DNA from: Schoenoplectus triqueter | Taxonomy: Eukaryota; Streptophyta; Magnoliopsida; Poales; Cyperaceae | DNA: 37,756 nt | Assembly: GCA_964058805.1 (NCBI GenBank) | Contig: CAXKVV010001645.1 | Coordinates: 1 to 37,756 of the forward strand | Direction: 5' to 3' | Shown: one piece after another, positions 1 to 11,818 of the stretch | Position numbering within the stretch: the stretch's first letter is position 1 | Layout of the letters: every line of letters starts with the position of its first letter | Notes under the pieces: model-generated | What the model saw: the letters and a program-made list of their open reading frames with translations, nothing else | The model's database searches: none | What the model was told of the DNA's origin: nothing | Made by a program: the position numbers and the translations under genes

Positions 1-20
1 AATTATTATGATTATAACTA

Positions 21-70
<50 letters not shown>

Positions 71-283
71 TATGTGTTAATATTATTATGATTATGATTT
101 ATATTATAATTATAATAATTTATTATTATATTATAAATATTATTATGATAATAATAATAATTATTATTATATTATTATTATTATTATATTACTATGATTA
201 TGATTATTATTTTATTATATTATATTAAATTATTATGATTATGATTATTATTGTTATTATTTTATTATTATTATTATATCATA
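1..283. repeat. ATT/TTA trinucleotide array
   Basis: Nearly pure TTA/ATT repeats with interspersed ATTATG variants run from the window edge to about 283. No coding potential. It probably continues to the left of the window. The same ATTATG-rich texture fills the two Harbinger-like elements at 5.2-6.5 and 18.7-19.7 kb, so this could be the inside of a third copy whose end lies outside the window, but no terminal sequence is visible. Confidence 0.9.
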
Positions 284-660
284 CGACAACAACAAATCCT
301 TTAATCTCAAATAAAATTAAGATAGGCTAGAAATAAAACACAAATAAAAAAAATATAGAGATCAGAGATCTCAAATGTAAAAAAAGCCAATAATAATAAT
401 AATATGATAATAAATATAGTACTAACAATAATGTAGAAATCTATAATAATATAATATTAATAGTACTAATAGTATAATAATAATATAGATAGTTATCATA
501 ATAGTTATAATGCTAATAATAGTATTAAAAAATAAAAATAGCCATAATAATAATAGTCACAATAAACCTATACTATAAAATATATTCTTAAACCCTAAAT
601 TCTAAACTCTAAAATTTTAAAATCTAAGAACTAAAAAATCTAAAGTGTATAACTCTAATA
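284..660. other. AT-rich spacer with TAA repeats
   Basis: About 390-560 is rich in TAA/ATAATA, the complementary sense of the array at 1-283, so the two could pair. About 578-660 holds short degenerate runs of the type AAACCCTAAA/AAACTCTAAA, only loosely telomere-like. I see no gene or clear element end here. Confidence 0.6.
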
Positions 661-679
661 CTTGACTCTAGCTCCTAAA

Positions 680-1994
680 TTATGATTCTGATACATAGAT
701 CTCCATCTTCTAAGCACTCATATCCAAAGTAAGCTCTTTGGATATATTTTATTCATTTAAATATATTTTTATTGTTTTCTCTCATGTCAATCTCGATCGA
801 CCTATTACTCTTTTTGTATTTTCAGGATAACTTAGAATATCACTATATACTGATGCCTCAAGAAATCTTCATTGGATATGACCAAACCATCATAAATAGT
901 GTTGAACCAGCTTCTCTTGAATTGATGTTATCCCAAATTTATCCCGTATATCATCATTTTCGATTTGATCTATCTTTGTGTGGCCATATATCTAACGCAA
1001 CATCTGCATTTCAGCTACACTCATATTCTGGATGTATTATCCTTTTATAATCGAGCATTATGCTCCATACATCATCGTAAAACTAATCACTATTATGTAA
1101 AACTTATTTTTTAATTTATGACATTCTTGTCATAGAGAATATCAAATGTTTGTCTTCAATTCACTCATCGTGCTCTTATTATATGGCTAACATCTTCATT
1201 GATGTCTCCATCTCTCTGCAATATCGATCCCAAATATTAAAATATATTCTTCATTGGTACTACTTGTTCGTCCAAAATAACATCTCCATCATCTGAGTTG
1301 TCACCCCTGAATTAACACATTATATATTTGATTTAAGTTCTACTCAGTCTAAAACCTTTTGATTCTAAAATTTATCTCAACAATTCTAGTTTTTGATCGA
1401 CTCTGATCCTGCTCTTATCAATATGCACTATATCATCAGCAAAAAAATATATGGACTCAATGTACCTTTGTATAATCATATCTTAATATAAAATACATTA
1501 GACTCACCATCATATATTTTGAGACTAATCACAACAAAGTGTACATATCCTTAATAAGTGTAATGTACTTTCTTGGGACTCATTTCTTTTAAAACGTCCA
1601 CCAAATGATAGTATTTTATCATATATTTTTTCAAATCAATAAATATCTTATGTAGGTCATTCTGTTCCCGATATCTCTTCATAAATTATCATATCAAGAA
1701 AATTATCTTCATGGTGGCCTCTCATACATAAAATCAAACTAATTTTTAGAGATAATTGTCAGTTTTTTTAAATGATGCTCGATCACTCTCTCTTAAAATT
1801 TTATAATATGACTCATAAGCTTAATTCCTTTGTAATTAGTATAACTTTAAATATTCCTTTTATTCTTAAAAATTGATACTAATATATTTTTTCTTCACTT
1901 ATCAAGTGTCTTGTTGGACCAAAAAATGCTATTAAATAACTTAGTAAGCCACGCTATTGCTGCATCTTCAAGACATCTCCGGATCTTAATTGAG
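680..1994 (-). pseudogene. LINE (plant RTE-type) reverse transcriptase, 3' half, decayed
   Basis: Read on the minus strand, this is the reverse-transcriptase half of a non-LTR retrotransposon of the plant RTE-like type. Visible blocks, in order, with stops and frameshifts: NYKGIKLMSH near 1800-1850 (the NYRGI block), FIDLKK near 1640 (the FIDLEKAYD block that carries one catalytic Asp), LIKDMY near 1555, the catalytic FADDIVHID box at about 1415-1445, then LESKGFRLSRTELKSN. Near 770-1070 come NMSVAEMQMLR, GHTKIDQI and WFGHIQ, and near 690-800 NISKELTLD. This order matches the family. Many stops mean it is dead. The 5' part lies at 3685-4140; the two are separated by the solo LTR. Confidence 0.85.
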
Positions 1995-1999
1995 ATATC
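1995..1999. repeat. Target site duplication ATATC (left)
   Basis: Five bases identical to 3680-3684, immediately outside the TG...CA ends of the solo LTR. Confidence 0.85.
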
Positions 2000-3679
2000 T
2001 GTTAGGATTTTATCGGTGTAACTAGTGTATAAATTAAAAAAAATCATCTAAAACAATAAAAGAATCTTCTATGTGACTTAACTGAATCAAATATAAGTTA
2101 TAAATAAAGTTGATATACCTTTGAAGCGTGTTTGAGTCACCGGAAGTGTAGAAAATGACCGAGAGACGCGCACGACATCGAGAGACCAACCGAGATCTCC
2201 TCCAACGGTATCCACCAAAAACAGCCCATAAATGTCTTTTCAACCTCTTACTAGGGTAATTGAGAGTGTTCTTCTTGATCGTCTGGTCCTTCTCCATGAA
2301 TTCTAACTCTTAGAAGTGATGGAAAAGATTCTCAACACATGAGATAGTCAAAACAGGTGCGGTAGAAATTCAGCAGAACTCTCGTGCTTAGGAAAAACAA
2401 ACTTATCGGGTTTTCACCAGGGGAGAGACCCTTATATAACCTTCCCAACATGTGGAAGGATATTTTCCCATATTTTGGAAGAGCTCCCCTAATTTTGGAC
2501 AGTCTAAACTTGTCGGTTTTCAAAAATAGACTGAATTTTTTCCTTAATTAATTAAGAGAAAGCGGATATAATGGAAATAGTGGATCATGCTCCACTTTCC
2601 ATATCCTATCATCTCAAAATAGCTAAAGAAAGTATAGTAGTGACGAGTAAGTGTCTATTTTAGTCACATTAACATATGACTAAATTCAGACTTTCTCGAA
2701 ATAGCATAATTCTCACCTAATTATGCCATGTCAATATACTATTAAAAAATAACATATGAAGTTATGAACTTTCTTAAAACTCTTCCATTTGAACATTATT
2801 AAATACTTTAATAAGCTCAATAATTATTTATCTCATATTATTTGATATATCCAACACATCAACATATCAAAAAATATTTATAAGCTATGTTCTTATACGG
2901 TGTGACCATTTGATACCTGTATACACTTAGCAATGAGGTTAAAATACTTTCAATCATCATATATTATAAGCGACACCTAATAATATGCATTATAACCTCT
3001 AAGCAATACATATATAATGTACGCTACAAATATCTTAGTCCTGGACGACGATAATCATCCCGAGCTCATTACATGCCACATGATATCCAGAACAGTGTAA
3101 AATAGGAACATGCCATTATTGCACTACATTCTTTATCTAGGGGCACCCAATTTGGATATCATCGCTCACGTCAACAAACAAGAGAGACATCGATATTCTT
3201 GATTTGTGCTTCTCCTTCATACAAAAAATGTACATTGAGATAAAATCTGTGTGGCTGCCAGTTACGGACAACGTTTGATAATATCCATAAATACAAATAA
3301 TTTGTATAAAGAGAACACTCATCTCATATCTTAGAATTAGCAAGCAAATAAAATACTAATGATACAAACATAATCTTTATAGTATTTTATTACATGTCAA
3401 GTCCAATAATATGTGCAACACGTTATTTGTGTAATTGAACCAATAACACTTATCGTATGATTTGTGAAACATAATCATCACTCAACTTACACACCAATCT
3501 TAGTTAATTGTTGTTCCTAGGTAATTAACAGATTAGGGATATTGTAGAGTTATTATTAATTAATGCATATGTTTCACAATTGAGTCAAGGAATACATGAT
3601 ATATCATATATAGTCATCATAATATATAAGCTAAGTATAATCATCATATAATTGGCTGTAGATCACTCTAACACTAACA
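2000..3679 (-). mobile_element. Solo LTR, copia-like, inserted in the LINE
   Basis: The segment begins TGTTAG and ends CTAACA (perfect 6-bp terminal inverted repeats, TG...CA) and is flanked by identical 5-bp direct repeats ATATC at 1995-1999 and 3680-3684. It interrupts the LINE pseudogene. A TATA box, TTATATAAGGG read on the minus strand, lies at about 2431-2443, roughly 440 bp before the minus-strand end, giving a normal U3/R-U5 layout and setting the orientation. No coding sequence and no second LTR are present, so it is a solo LTR left by recombination. The 1,680-bp length and ends suit copia elements; the lineage is not determined. Confidence 0.85.
2431..2443 (-). promoter_or_regulatory. 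TATA box of the solo LTR
   Basis: Minus-strand TTATATAAGGG lies in the less AT-rich part of the LTR, at the distance from its 3' end expected for R plus U5. It is the likely start region for the ancestral retrotransposon transcript. Confidence 0.5.
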
Positions 3680-3684
3680 ATATC
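3680..3684. repeat. Target site duplication ATATC (right)
   Basis: Partner of 1995-1999. Confidence 0.85.
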
Positions 3685-4140
3685 ATCATATTTTAATGTC
3701 TTATATGTTTTTATTTTTTTTAATGTTTATTTCATCTCAGACTTTTGAATTCTCCGAATAAATCATCCGTCGGTGTCATCAAATGAGTCATCCAACTCGA
3801 TCGTGATTTTCTCACTCTCTCCATTGAACAGCTTATCGAAATATTATCTCCATCTGTTCTTGATCTTATCGCCCTTCACTAAAAATCTTTTAGGCTCATT
3901 TTTGATATATTTAACTTGATTGAAGTCTCTTCTCTTTTTTTCTCGTGGATTAGTCATTTTATAGATATCATTTACGTCCTCTTTTGTATCTAGATTCTGA
4001 CACATCTTCACATATGCCTGATCCTTACTTCGCTCACAAGTTTATTTGTATTTCTTCTGACTTTTATGTGCTTTTATATGTTATCATCATCATCACTTTA
4101 AACATCTGTAGTCTTCTTTGAACTTATAAAAAAATAATTC
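3685..4140 (-). pseudogene. LINE (plant RTE-type), 5' remaining part
   Basis: Minus-strand reading gives YVKMCQNLDTKEDVNDIYKM, then REKKRRDFNQVKYIKNEPKR, then FLVKGDKIKNRWR, a stop, and YFDKLFNGESEKITIELDD. This is the conserved linker just before the reverse transcriptase domain in plant RTE-type LINEs (the 'IYRIAK.RERKTRD..QVKCIKDE...W..YFDKLFNEE' pattern). No endonuclease domain is visible upstream, so the element is 5'-truncated near 4140, as is usual for LINEs. Removing the LTR at 2000-3679 and one copy of ATATC rejoins this piece to the rest of the reverse transcriptase in the right order. Confidence 0.8.
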
Positions 4141-4144
4141 TTAT

Positions 4145-4551
4145 AATAAATGAGGCCGCATATATAAACACTTTTAGAGCCGAATTTTCATTCGACGGCC
4201 TATATATAAAATTATTTCCATTAAATTAATAAATCAAAATTGAGAAAGTCATATGGGTCGGTACTTCATTTACGAGCTTGTATATCAAAATTTCTCTCCC
4301 GTTTCTTAAATATTTAATTTAAAATAATTATTTACTTAATTAAAAAATATCAGATCCAAATCCAACAGATGCATTAACCAAGCGGTTTATATTTTTTTGA
4401 GTACTACACAACACATATAATGCAACGATATTTTCACAAAATTACAGTAATAATAATTCAATTTTGTTTGAGAAAAAAATTCAGAAAAGTAATTAATTAG
4501 TAATTCAAGTAAATAAATTATTTCAGAACTGAAGACTTGAATTCCATGCCA
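4145..4551. other. AT-rich spacer, no gene seen
   Basis: Unremarkable AT-rich DNA between the LINE remnant and the hAT element. A short inverted pair, GAGGCCGCATATATA near 4151 and GACGGCCTATATATA near 4194, suggests a small hairpin. Nothing else is recognised. Confidence 0.5.
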
Positions 4552-4559
4552 TGTGGAAG

Positions 4560-5114
4560 TAGAGTTGTAAAAAAACATGGACGGGTCAGACCCGATTCGT
4601 TGAACTCGTGGCCGCGACCCGACCCGTCCCGATCTGTGACCCAACCCGTCAAATCTGTGACCCGTTAGAACTGACGGGTCTAGCACGGGCGCGGACAAAA
4701 TCTGTGCTAGACCCAACCCAACCTGTGCAAATCTGCCCTCGACCCGTCCCGGGAACCCATGCAAATCCGAGAAATTTCAAAAAAATATGGAAAAAAATAA
4801 TTTTTTTGGTAAAAAAAATATAAATAGTTAGATGTTTTTAATATTCTTAATAATTCTTTTTGAATTTTTCAGAATTCTTAAGAATTTATTTGAATTTTAT
4901 TGGATTATTTTTGAATTTTGAAAAAAAAACTTAGACCCGACCCGCCGACCCGACGGGTCGTAGCCAAAACCCCCAAAATAAACTCGTCCTAACCCGTCTT
5001 GTGAAAACTCGTTGACCCGTCCCGATCTGTCCCGTCAAAACCCGCCAACCCATGCAAACCCGTGCCGACCTGTCCCACCAAAACCCGCCGACCCGACCCG
5101 TTTTTAATACACTA
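4560..5114. mobile_element. Non-autonomous hAT element, CCCGACCC-rich
   Basis: A 555-bp element with perfect 8-bp direct repeats TGTGGAAG at 4552-4559 and 5115-5122, the hAT signature. Ends are TAGAGTTGTAAAAA on the left and, read inward from the right, TAGTGTATTAAAAA. Just inside both ends are many copies of the GACCCG/CGGGTC motif (4580-4760 and 4935-5100), with an AT-rich centre. No transposase is present, so it depends on one encoded elsewhere. Open frames across it are products of the CCCGACCCG repeat, not genes. Confidence 0.85.
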
Positions 5115-5168
5115 TGTGGAAGCATTATAGCGTAAATCTTGCGATAATTCACAGATGGCATGAAGTAA

Positions 5169-6554
5169 GGGAGTGTTTGGCACTCAATGGAATAGCAAAA
5201 AATTGGAATAGAATAGTTATTCCGACGAATTAATTTGCCAAACGAATTTTAGACTAAGTAGAAGAGTGCGGAATAGTGCTAATCCGGTATACCAACTTAT
5301 AGGTGGAATACCGAATTAGCTCTCATCGGAATAGCGATTATTGTTTGATTATATTATATTATATTATTATATTATGATTATGATTAAGATTTAGTATTAT
5401 TATATTATTATATTATATTTATGATTATAATTTATTATTATATTAATATTATGATTATTATTTATTATTATTATTATCATTATTGTTATTATATTATCGT
5501 TACCATTAGTATTATTATTATATTATTTATTATTATTATTTTATTATGTTGTATTATATTATTATATGTTGATTATAGTTATGATTAATTTATTATTATA
5601 ATTATAATTATTTTTATGATTATGATTATCTTTTTATTATTATATTATTATGATTATGATTATGGTTATATTATTATGATTATGACTATAATTATTATTA
5701 TCATGATTATGATTATGATTATTATATTATGATTATATTATTAAAATTATGATTACTTATTATTATTATATTATTATAATTATGATAGTAATTATAATTT
5801 TTTATTACTATATTACTATATTATGGTTATGTTTATATTTTTATTATATTATTATTATAATATTATTATTTATTATGATTATTTTTTATTACTTTATTAT
5901 TATTTTATTATATTGTATTATATTATTATATATTGATTATTGTTATGATTAATATATTATTATAATATTATAATTATAATTATTTATAACTATTTTTATG
6001 ATTATGATGATATTTTTATTATTATATTATTATGATTATTATTATGGTTATATTATTATGATTATGACTATAATTATTATTATCATGATTATGATTATGA
6101 CTATTATATTATGATTATATTATTAAAATTATGATTATTTATTATTATTATATTATTATAATTATGATTGTAATTATATTTTTTTATTATTATATTACTA
6201 TATTATGATTATGTTTATATTTTTATTATATTACTATAATAATATTATTATTTATTATGATTATTTTTTATTACTTTATTATTATTATTATCTTATAATA
6301 ATATTATTATTTATTATGATTGTTTTTTATTACTTTATTATTATTATTATCTTACTATTATGATTATTATTTTACTATTATTATTATTATTATTATCATC
6401 ATCATCATTATTTGTATCATAATTATTCATATTTTAACAATTCTGAGTAAGCCAAATAATATTTACACTCTTCCGAATAATCAAAAATACCACTCTTTCC
6501 AAAAAAAATTATTCTATCACTCTTTCAAAATTACGACTATTCCACAAACTGACC
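5169..6554. mobile_element. Harbinger/Tourist-like element filled with ATT repeats, copy 1
   Basis: The left end reads GGGAGTGTTTGG; the right end read inward is GGTCAGTTTGTGGAATAG; TAA flanks both sides (5166-5168 and 6555-6557), fitting the TWA duplication of PIF/Harbinger MITEs. A 170-bp left domain rich in GGAATAG and a 140-bp right domain rich in CACTCTTTC/ACTCTTCC surround about 1.1 kb of ATT/ATTATG repeat. A second copy with the same three-part structure is at 18749-19733. There is no coding sequence. The inverted repeats are imperfect, so the superfamily call is moderate. Confidence 0.65.
5350..6420. repeat. ATT/ATTATG low-complexity array inside the element
   Basis: Interrupted ATTATG and TTATTATTA repeats. 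Within it a stretch of about 395 bp recurs: around 5640-5860 and 6010-6230 share the order ATTATGATTATG, ATTATGACTATAATTATT and TTATTATATTACTATATTATG, so the array itself contains a diverged tandem duplication. Open frames here encode only Ile/Tyr/Leu runs and are not genes. Confidence 0.8.
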
Positions 6555-6647
6555 TAAACTTATCCTACGCACAGAACTTGCAATTGGTTGGAACTCGGGA
6601 GCCGGGTTCAGGTGGGGGACCTACCAATGTACTGAGAGCATTGACAT

Positions 6648-6703
6648 AGCGAAAGCGCAATTTTCTCAAAAAAAAAAAAAAAAAAAAAAAAGCGAAAGCG
6701 CAA
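6648..6703 (+). mobile_element. Poly-A-only retroposon insertion with 13-bp duplication
   Basis: The 13-mer AGCGAAAGCGCAA occurs at 6648-6660 and again at 6691-6703. Between the copies lies only TTTTCTC followed by 23 A residues (6668-6690). A long direct repeat flanking a pure A tail is the signature of target-primed reverse transcription. The insert is so 5'-truncated that little more than the tail entered. This is an unusually minimal LINE- or SINE-type event. Confidence 0.7.
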
Positions 6704-8900
6704 CAAAAACGATAATCATTGTGCACCAAAACAAGATTTCTATGTCTACGGACTTCACGTGTTGGATACGACAGGCGGCCACATTTTTCATCAGTTTTGT
6801 GGCTACTTGCTATATTTGTATTCACGTATGAGGCCATATTAATTCCTTTCCTATTAACTGCTCACTCGTCAGAATTTGAACAGCGCCGATGATAAAAATG
6901 TGGCAGACAAAATATATATTTTATCGAGTGTGCAAAAGATACGATCTAATATGGTACCCAATAATAGAGGCGAAGAACATTATTTTTCTTTCTGTTGTTT
7001 ACCATTGATATTTCTCATCCCAGAATTCCCTAATAAAAAGCATGATATACAAAACTGCAAAAGTTTTTTTCATTTAATCATAAAATTCAAAAACATGATA
7101 ATTAATCATGTAACTCATAAAATAATGTCCAAATAAGAAGAAAAATTATAAATAAATATGATTAATACAATAACAAATTTATATCAAGTTTTATCATGTA
7201 ATTTGAAACATCACAAAAGCACCACTGAATGAATGAAATTGAATAATCGATATTATAAATCGACTGATTAATGAGTAGTAATTTTTTTAAGTTGCTTTAA
7301 TTTCATAAACAATTTAAATAATTACAGAGAATATATTTCAGCTTTACTTTTTTTTTGTTGATAGCCACTAGACCAGTTATTACGTACGTTTGTCAGGTAA
7401 ATATGGTATTCATATAATCCTTGAATTATTAATTGCTCTTAGAAGGTTTTTTTTCCCCTCTCAGTCACTCACTCTCTCTATTTACTGTCATTTGTGCCAG
7501 CGCGCTAGTATACGTGCCTAATAATTAATGGGTTCCCTGTTCTGCCATTGTAGAAAATAGTTATCAAATGCAAATTAACTAGCAAGACAATTCAGAATAT
7601 CATAAAAATGTACTTATTAGTTATTACGAATATGGATTAATGATGGAATATTAGAGGTGTGCAAAAAATAACAGTTGTTATAACAACGGCATTAATTAAT
7701 AATAAATTATATAATGCATTCATAATTTATTTATATAATTAATATATAATTTATTAATTAATAATAAATTTTATAATTCATTTTGCATTATTGAATTCTT
7801 ACAAATAATTTCATCGTTAAACTATATTTCGACTAACACTTTACTAAACCATGTATGTAAATGGGATCTTATACACTGATACCAAAACGATACCAAATTT
7901 AGTAGATATTATTAACTTGAATACTAACTCATTTAATTTGAATAACGATAATACTATATAAAAAAAGTTAAATAATAAAATCGTTAACTCATATAATAAC
8001 TCATTTATCATGTGTATCAAAGTCGGTATTGACTTTGATATTAACTTTGATATCACGGTAGTATTTTCCTATATTTCATTACGCCTCGATGTACTACAAT
8101 TCTCTACTTATACTACTATAATACTCTACTATTCTCTACTTATATTTTTGCACCATATTTCTATCCTTATTTTAGATATAGATATTTTTAAGAACACTCT
8201 CTATTATGTTAGATATATTTTACAAGATTTGTAAAACAATCCTCTTCTAAATATCGTCATACACTATATCCAAAATATTTTATCACAACGTTTTAAAAAT
8301 ATTTAATAAAACAACAACAAATTGAATTTGTTTATTCAACAAAAATATGTCACTATCATTCACAATTCTCAAGATGACATGATTCTTAATATATAAAGAT
8401 AATTAATCTTTCAAAATTTTCAACTATATCACATCATCACATCTTGAATTCAAGGGCTTATATAAAATAATTTTTCTCTCCTCATTTAAAAAGAATATGT
8501 AATAACTCTTAAAATAATTTTAATTTTTAATATGATCCTTTATAGATCATTTTATGTTTAATTATATTATTTATTATTATAATAATTATTATTATAATTA
8601 TCATTATTATTTAATATTTAAAAATATTATAGCTAAATTTTATTTAATGTGAAATTTTATATTGCTAATTATTCATTTGTGAACTATATTGTTAGGAAAC
8701 CCGAATTACAACCTTAATTAACATAATACGTGTAGCTTTTAATACAAGTTTGGTTTATTCTTTATCACTTTTGAAAGAACAGTTTTTTTGTTATCTTTTG
8801 CCAAAATCAATCTAATTTAGGAAACTAGTGTTAAATTAAATTCGACTGCCTAAAAAGGTCAAATTTTGAAAAATGAATAACGACTAATTACGGCAGTTTC
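6704..8900. other. AT-rich intergenic DNA, no gene recognised
   Basis: I find no supported gene in these 2.2 kb. Minor structure: AACAGTTGTTATAACAAC at about 7672 is a small palindrome; 8025-8055 contains two close TTTGATATTAACTTTGATAT-like repeats. Open frames are short, AT-driven and unsupported. Confidence 0.5.
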
Positions 8901-8904
8901 TGAT

Positions 8905-9125
8905 GACAAGTGAAGTAAGTGTGGAGTAAGTTTTTATTTCGATGTAAACTTTTCAAACGAGAGCGAAGCAAGATGAAATAAGTGCATTAAACGGTTAATT
9001 TACTTCATTAATTTTATTAAAGTGAAATAAGTGAATTAAATTGTCAAGTTACTTTAATAATTTTTAAATGAGAGTGAAATAAGGTGAAATAAGTGAATTA
9101 AATGTTCAAGTTACATTATCTCTAT
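8905..9125. repeat. Degenerate tandem repeat, about 50-bp unit
   Basis: Three successive diverged units contain GTGAAATAAGTGAATTAA (or GATGAAATAAGTGCATTAA) followed by a CAAGTTAC-type ending, at about 8961-9015, 9020-9065 and 9070-9117. No protein or RNA gene is implied. Confidence 0.55.
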
Positions 9126-9880
9126 TCTCTTCTATAGAATCATAGAGATGGGTGACAAAGACAGGAGGATTGGGGGCTTCCGAACTTTCAATCCTACGGT
9201 CGGAATTAAAATTTATTATATTTTATATTTCGTAATGCGTATCGGTTCCCTTTAATTTATCATTTTTAATGTTCTATAATGTAAACTCGCTTCTCAGTTC
9301 TATTCTAAAATTCTGATTCTGCCCCTCCACAGAAAAGCAAGTGTTTCACTCTCTCATCTCAATAAGTAAAGTTAAATTATTCCACTTCATTAATACTAAA
9401 ATATCCTTATTTATTATCTTTATTGTTATTATTGATAATAATAATTATTATTGTTATTGTTATTATTATTATTATTAGTAGTAGATTATTACTACTACTC
9501 ATCATTAATATTATTTTTACAATGTTATTATTGTTATTACTATATCATAATTAACCAATCTCATCATTATAATTATTCAAAAATTAAAATAGTTATTTTA
9601 TCAGGAATCAGGAATTGTGTGACATTGCTATCTTTCTGGGACATCAAGTTGCGCGACAGGTCCAAAACATTATCACTGGTTCGGGACCATTGCCCTCACT
9701 TTCTTTTGTCAGCTGATACTGGATTTAAAAAAAAGACTCTAATTCGAATTTAATAAATAAGAATACATATTGAATTATTAATTTTTTTAGTAATAAATTA
9801 GCTAATGATTTAAAGTCAATAAACTATTACAATTCATCCCTAATGAGGCCAAACAAATAGCTAATGTTAAAGAGAAATCT
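9126..9880. other. Intergenic DNA with short ATT array
   Basis: 9408-9540 is an interrupted ATT/GTT/AGT microsatellite. 9600-9720 is less AT-rich and looks like old single-copy or gene-derived sequence, but I cannot match it to any protein. Nothing else is supported. Confidence 0.45.
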
Positions 9881-10015
9881 AGAGATGATAAGATTTGACC
9901 CGACTTGACAAATTTGTCTGACTCATCTGAATCTGAATCCCGACCTAACATATTTTTTTAAATGTCAAACTGATTTGACCCAATTCGAACCTTATCCGAC
10001 CCGACCCGATATTAA
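9881..10015. mobile_element. Remnant of a GACCCGAC-rich (hAT-like) element
   Basis: TTTGACCCGACTTGAC near 9894 and CCGACCCGACC near 9999 face across 100 bp, with CCCGACC and GACCC motifs between. The composition matches the hAT elements at 4560 and 15024. I could not find convincing ends or an 8-bp duplication, so it is treated as a degraded remnant. Confidence 0.4.
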
Positions 10016-10079
10016 ATAATCAAAAACACTGTAAGCTTTGGGGCGGAATCAACGCATGCTCCCTCTTTATTGCACGCTC

Positions 10080-10125
10080 TCTCTCTCTCTCTATCGTGCG
10101 CTCTTTCTCTCTCTCATTGTCGTTT
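10080..10125. repeat. CT-rich microsatellite
   Basis: CTCTCTCTCT runs broken by ATCGTGCG and TTT; simple pyrimidine tract. Confidence 0.7.
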
Positions 10126-10139
10126 CTCTGCATCTTTTT

Positions 10140-11160
10140 ATTCAACTTATTATATTGTTATTCAACTTCATTGTATTCAACTTATCAACTTTATTATTCA
10201 TATTCAATAATACAAATATATTTTTTCCTTCTCAATTTTTTTATTATTAGAAATTATCAATGAATTAGTTCTATGGTATATTTACACTCTAAATAAGAGA
10301 ATTCAATGCACTTGACATTTGCAAGTATCATTTTATATTTTAATTTATTTTGAACAAATGATAAGTCATTTATTATTCATGTTATCTCTTTGGTTATTCA
10401 ATTTAAGTACATTATTACTGCAAAATGCAAGAAAGCGTGTGCAAAACACAACTTCTACCAAGTTTTGATAAACTATGATTCTGACATTTTTTTTTGTATG
10501 AACATTTATTCATTTTTTTTGTATTTATTAGTCATGTTAAATGATTATTATTCAATTTTTTTAGTATATGTGTTAACAATTTTTTGTCTTCTTATTCAAC
10601 TCATTAATATTAATATTTAACTTATTGAGTTTATTATTCATATTAAGTAATGCAAAGTTTATTTTTTCTTTCTTAATTTTATACGTAATTTATTTCAAAT
10701 GAGCAATAAATTAATTCTATGATCCATTTAAACCTGAACAACAAGAAAATTCAATACAATCGACGTCCACAAGTACCGTACTTTTTTATATATTTTGAAC
10801 AAATGAAAGATATGGTTTTAAAAAGTTTCATAAATCCATGAAAATTAGTTTATACGCCTCTAATAACTTTGTACTAGATTCTTAGATCATTTATTGTTAA
10901 CGTTATCTTTTTTTTAACGTAACCATATTTGTGTGTTTATCATTATTTTATAACAAGTTTTAAAATTCTTCTTGTTTGAATAATTATTTGATTTTCTGAA
11001 TTTATTATTAATGTTAATTAATGTCTACATTCTTATTAAACTTATTACCATTATTTTTCAACTTATTGATATTTTTATTCAAATTATTAATTTTATTATT
11101 CAAAATCAGTAATACAAGTTTATACAAATTCAATAATACATGTTTATTCATTCAAGTTAT
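10140..11160. repeat. Diverged tandem duplication, about 441-bp period
   Basis: The block at about 10140-10370 (TTATTATTCATATT, AATACAAA, GAATTAGTTCTATG, GAATTCAATGCA, TTTTGAACAAATGA) recurs in the same order at about 10590-10810 with many substitutions. A third, partial unit starts near 10985. The sequence after unit 1 (10385-10450, ATTACTGCAAAATGCAAGAA) reappears at 12345-12400, so the third unit seems split by the material at about 11160-12330, including the hAT element. No function is visible. Confidence 0.55.
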
Positions 11161-11560
11161 CAACTTATTGCTTGGATTTGGCTCACTGGGAGAGTGGAAG
11201 GGATTGGGGTTTAATCCTTTGAGGCAGAGAAAGAGGATCAGCCTCTTCCCTGTCTCTGAAAAAGAGGTCAGGAAGAGATTGGCAAGGGGCGAAGATGGCG
11301 GAAAATCAAGAGAGGAGCTGGGAAATGAGGCAACGAAAAATGGTTAAGTTCAAGAATGGAGCGATGGCGGAGGAACTAGGTTGGAAATACGACGACAACA
11401 CATCAGTCCCTGCGTGAGAGATTGGCCATAGAAATCCCACAACTTCACTTTCCCCCTCTCTATTTCTTCATTAGGGAGAGAACATATACGGAAGCGGAAG
11501 GGATGAAAAAATGAAAGATTAATGAGCTGTTTCAAAATGCATCCAATATACCAAATAATT
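11160..11560. other. GC-richer, gene-like insert of unknown origin
   Basis: This 400-bp stretch has far higher G+C than its neighbours. Read on the minus strand it resembles a 5' untranslated or first-exon region (pyrimidine-rich, CTCTCTCC, CCGCCATC). It breaks the tandem repeat unit on either side. The open frames on both strands (11021-11347 plus, 11350-11535 minus) match nothing I recognise. It may be a captured gene fragment, but I see no clear transposon ends. Confidence 0.35.
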
Positions 11561-11818
11561 ATTTAATATAATGGATGAAAATCAACTAAATCAATAATTC
11601 AACATAGAAACTACAAATGTACGAGCACAAACAATCTCGTAATGTACTTTCTCTACAATCTATATTTGTTGTGATTGTGGAATTTTAACATATGTTATCA
11701 TCCGCTACAAAGATCTACTACATAGACAGTGAAACAAATAATCAAAGCATAAAACAAAGCTGTATAAATTTTAATGCAAAATTAATGGCTCAAAATATAA
11801 TGTTGACCTGTACATGTT

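Noticed and set aside
772..1050. Plus-strand open frame of 92 codons
   Set aside because: Antisense of the LINE reverse-transcriptase remnant, whose conserved blocks read on the minus strand.
4387..5161. Open frames across the CCCGACCCG region on both strands
   Set aside because: They are created by the repeated GACCCG motif of the hAT element and have no family features.
5749..6649. Open frames rich in Ile, Tyr and Leu (also 18897-19091 and 9451-9753)
   Set aside because: They are translations of ATT/TTA microsatellite sequence with no domain or codon signal.
9881..10035. A complete hAT element
   Set aside because: The best flank match (GAGAAATC versus GCGGAATC) is only 6 of 8 and the implied ends are not inverted repeats.
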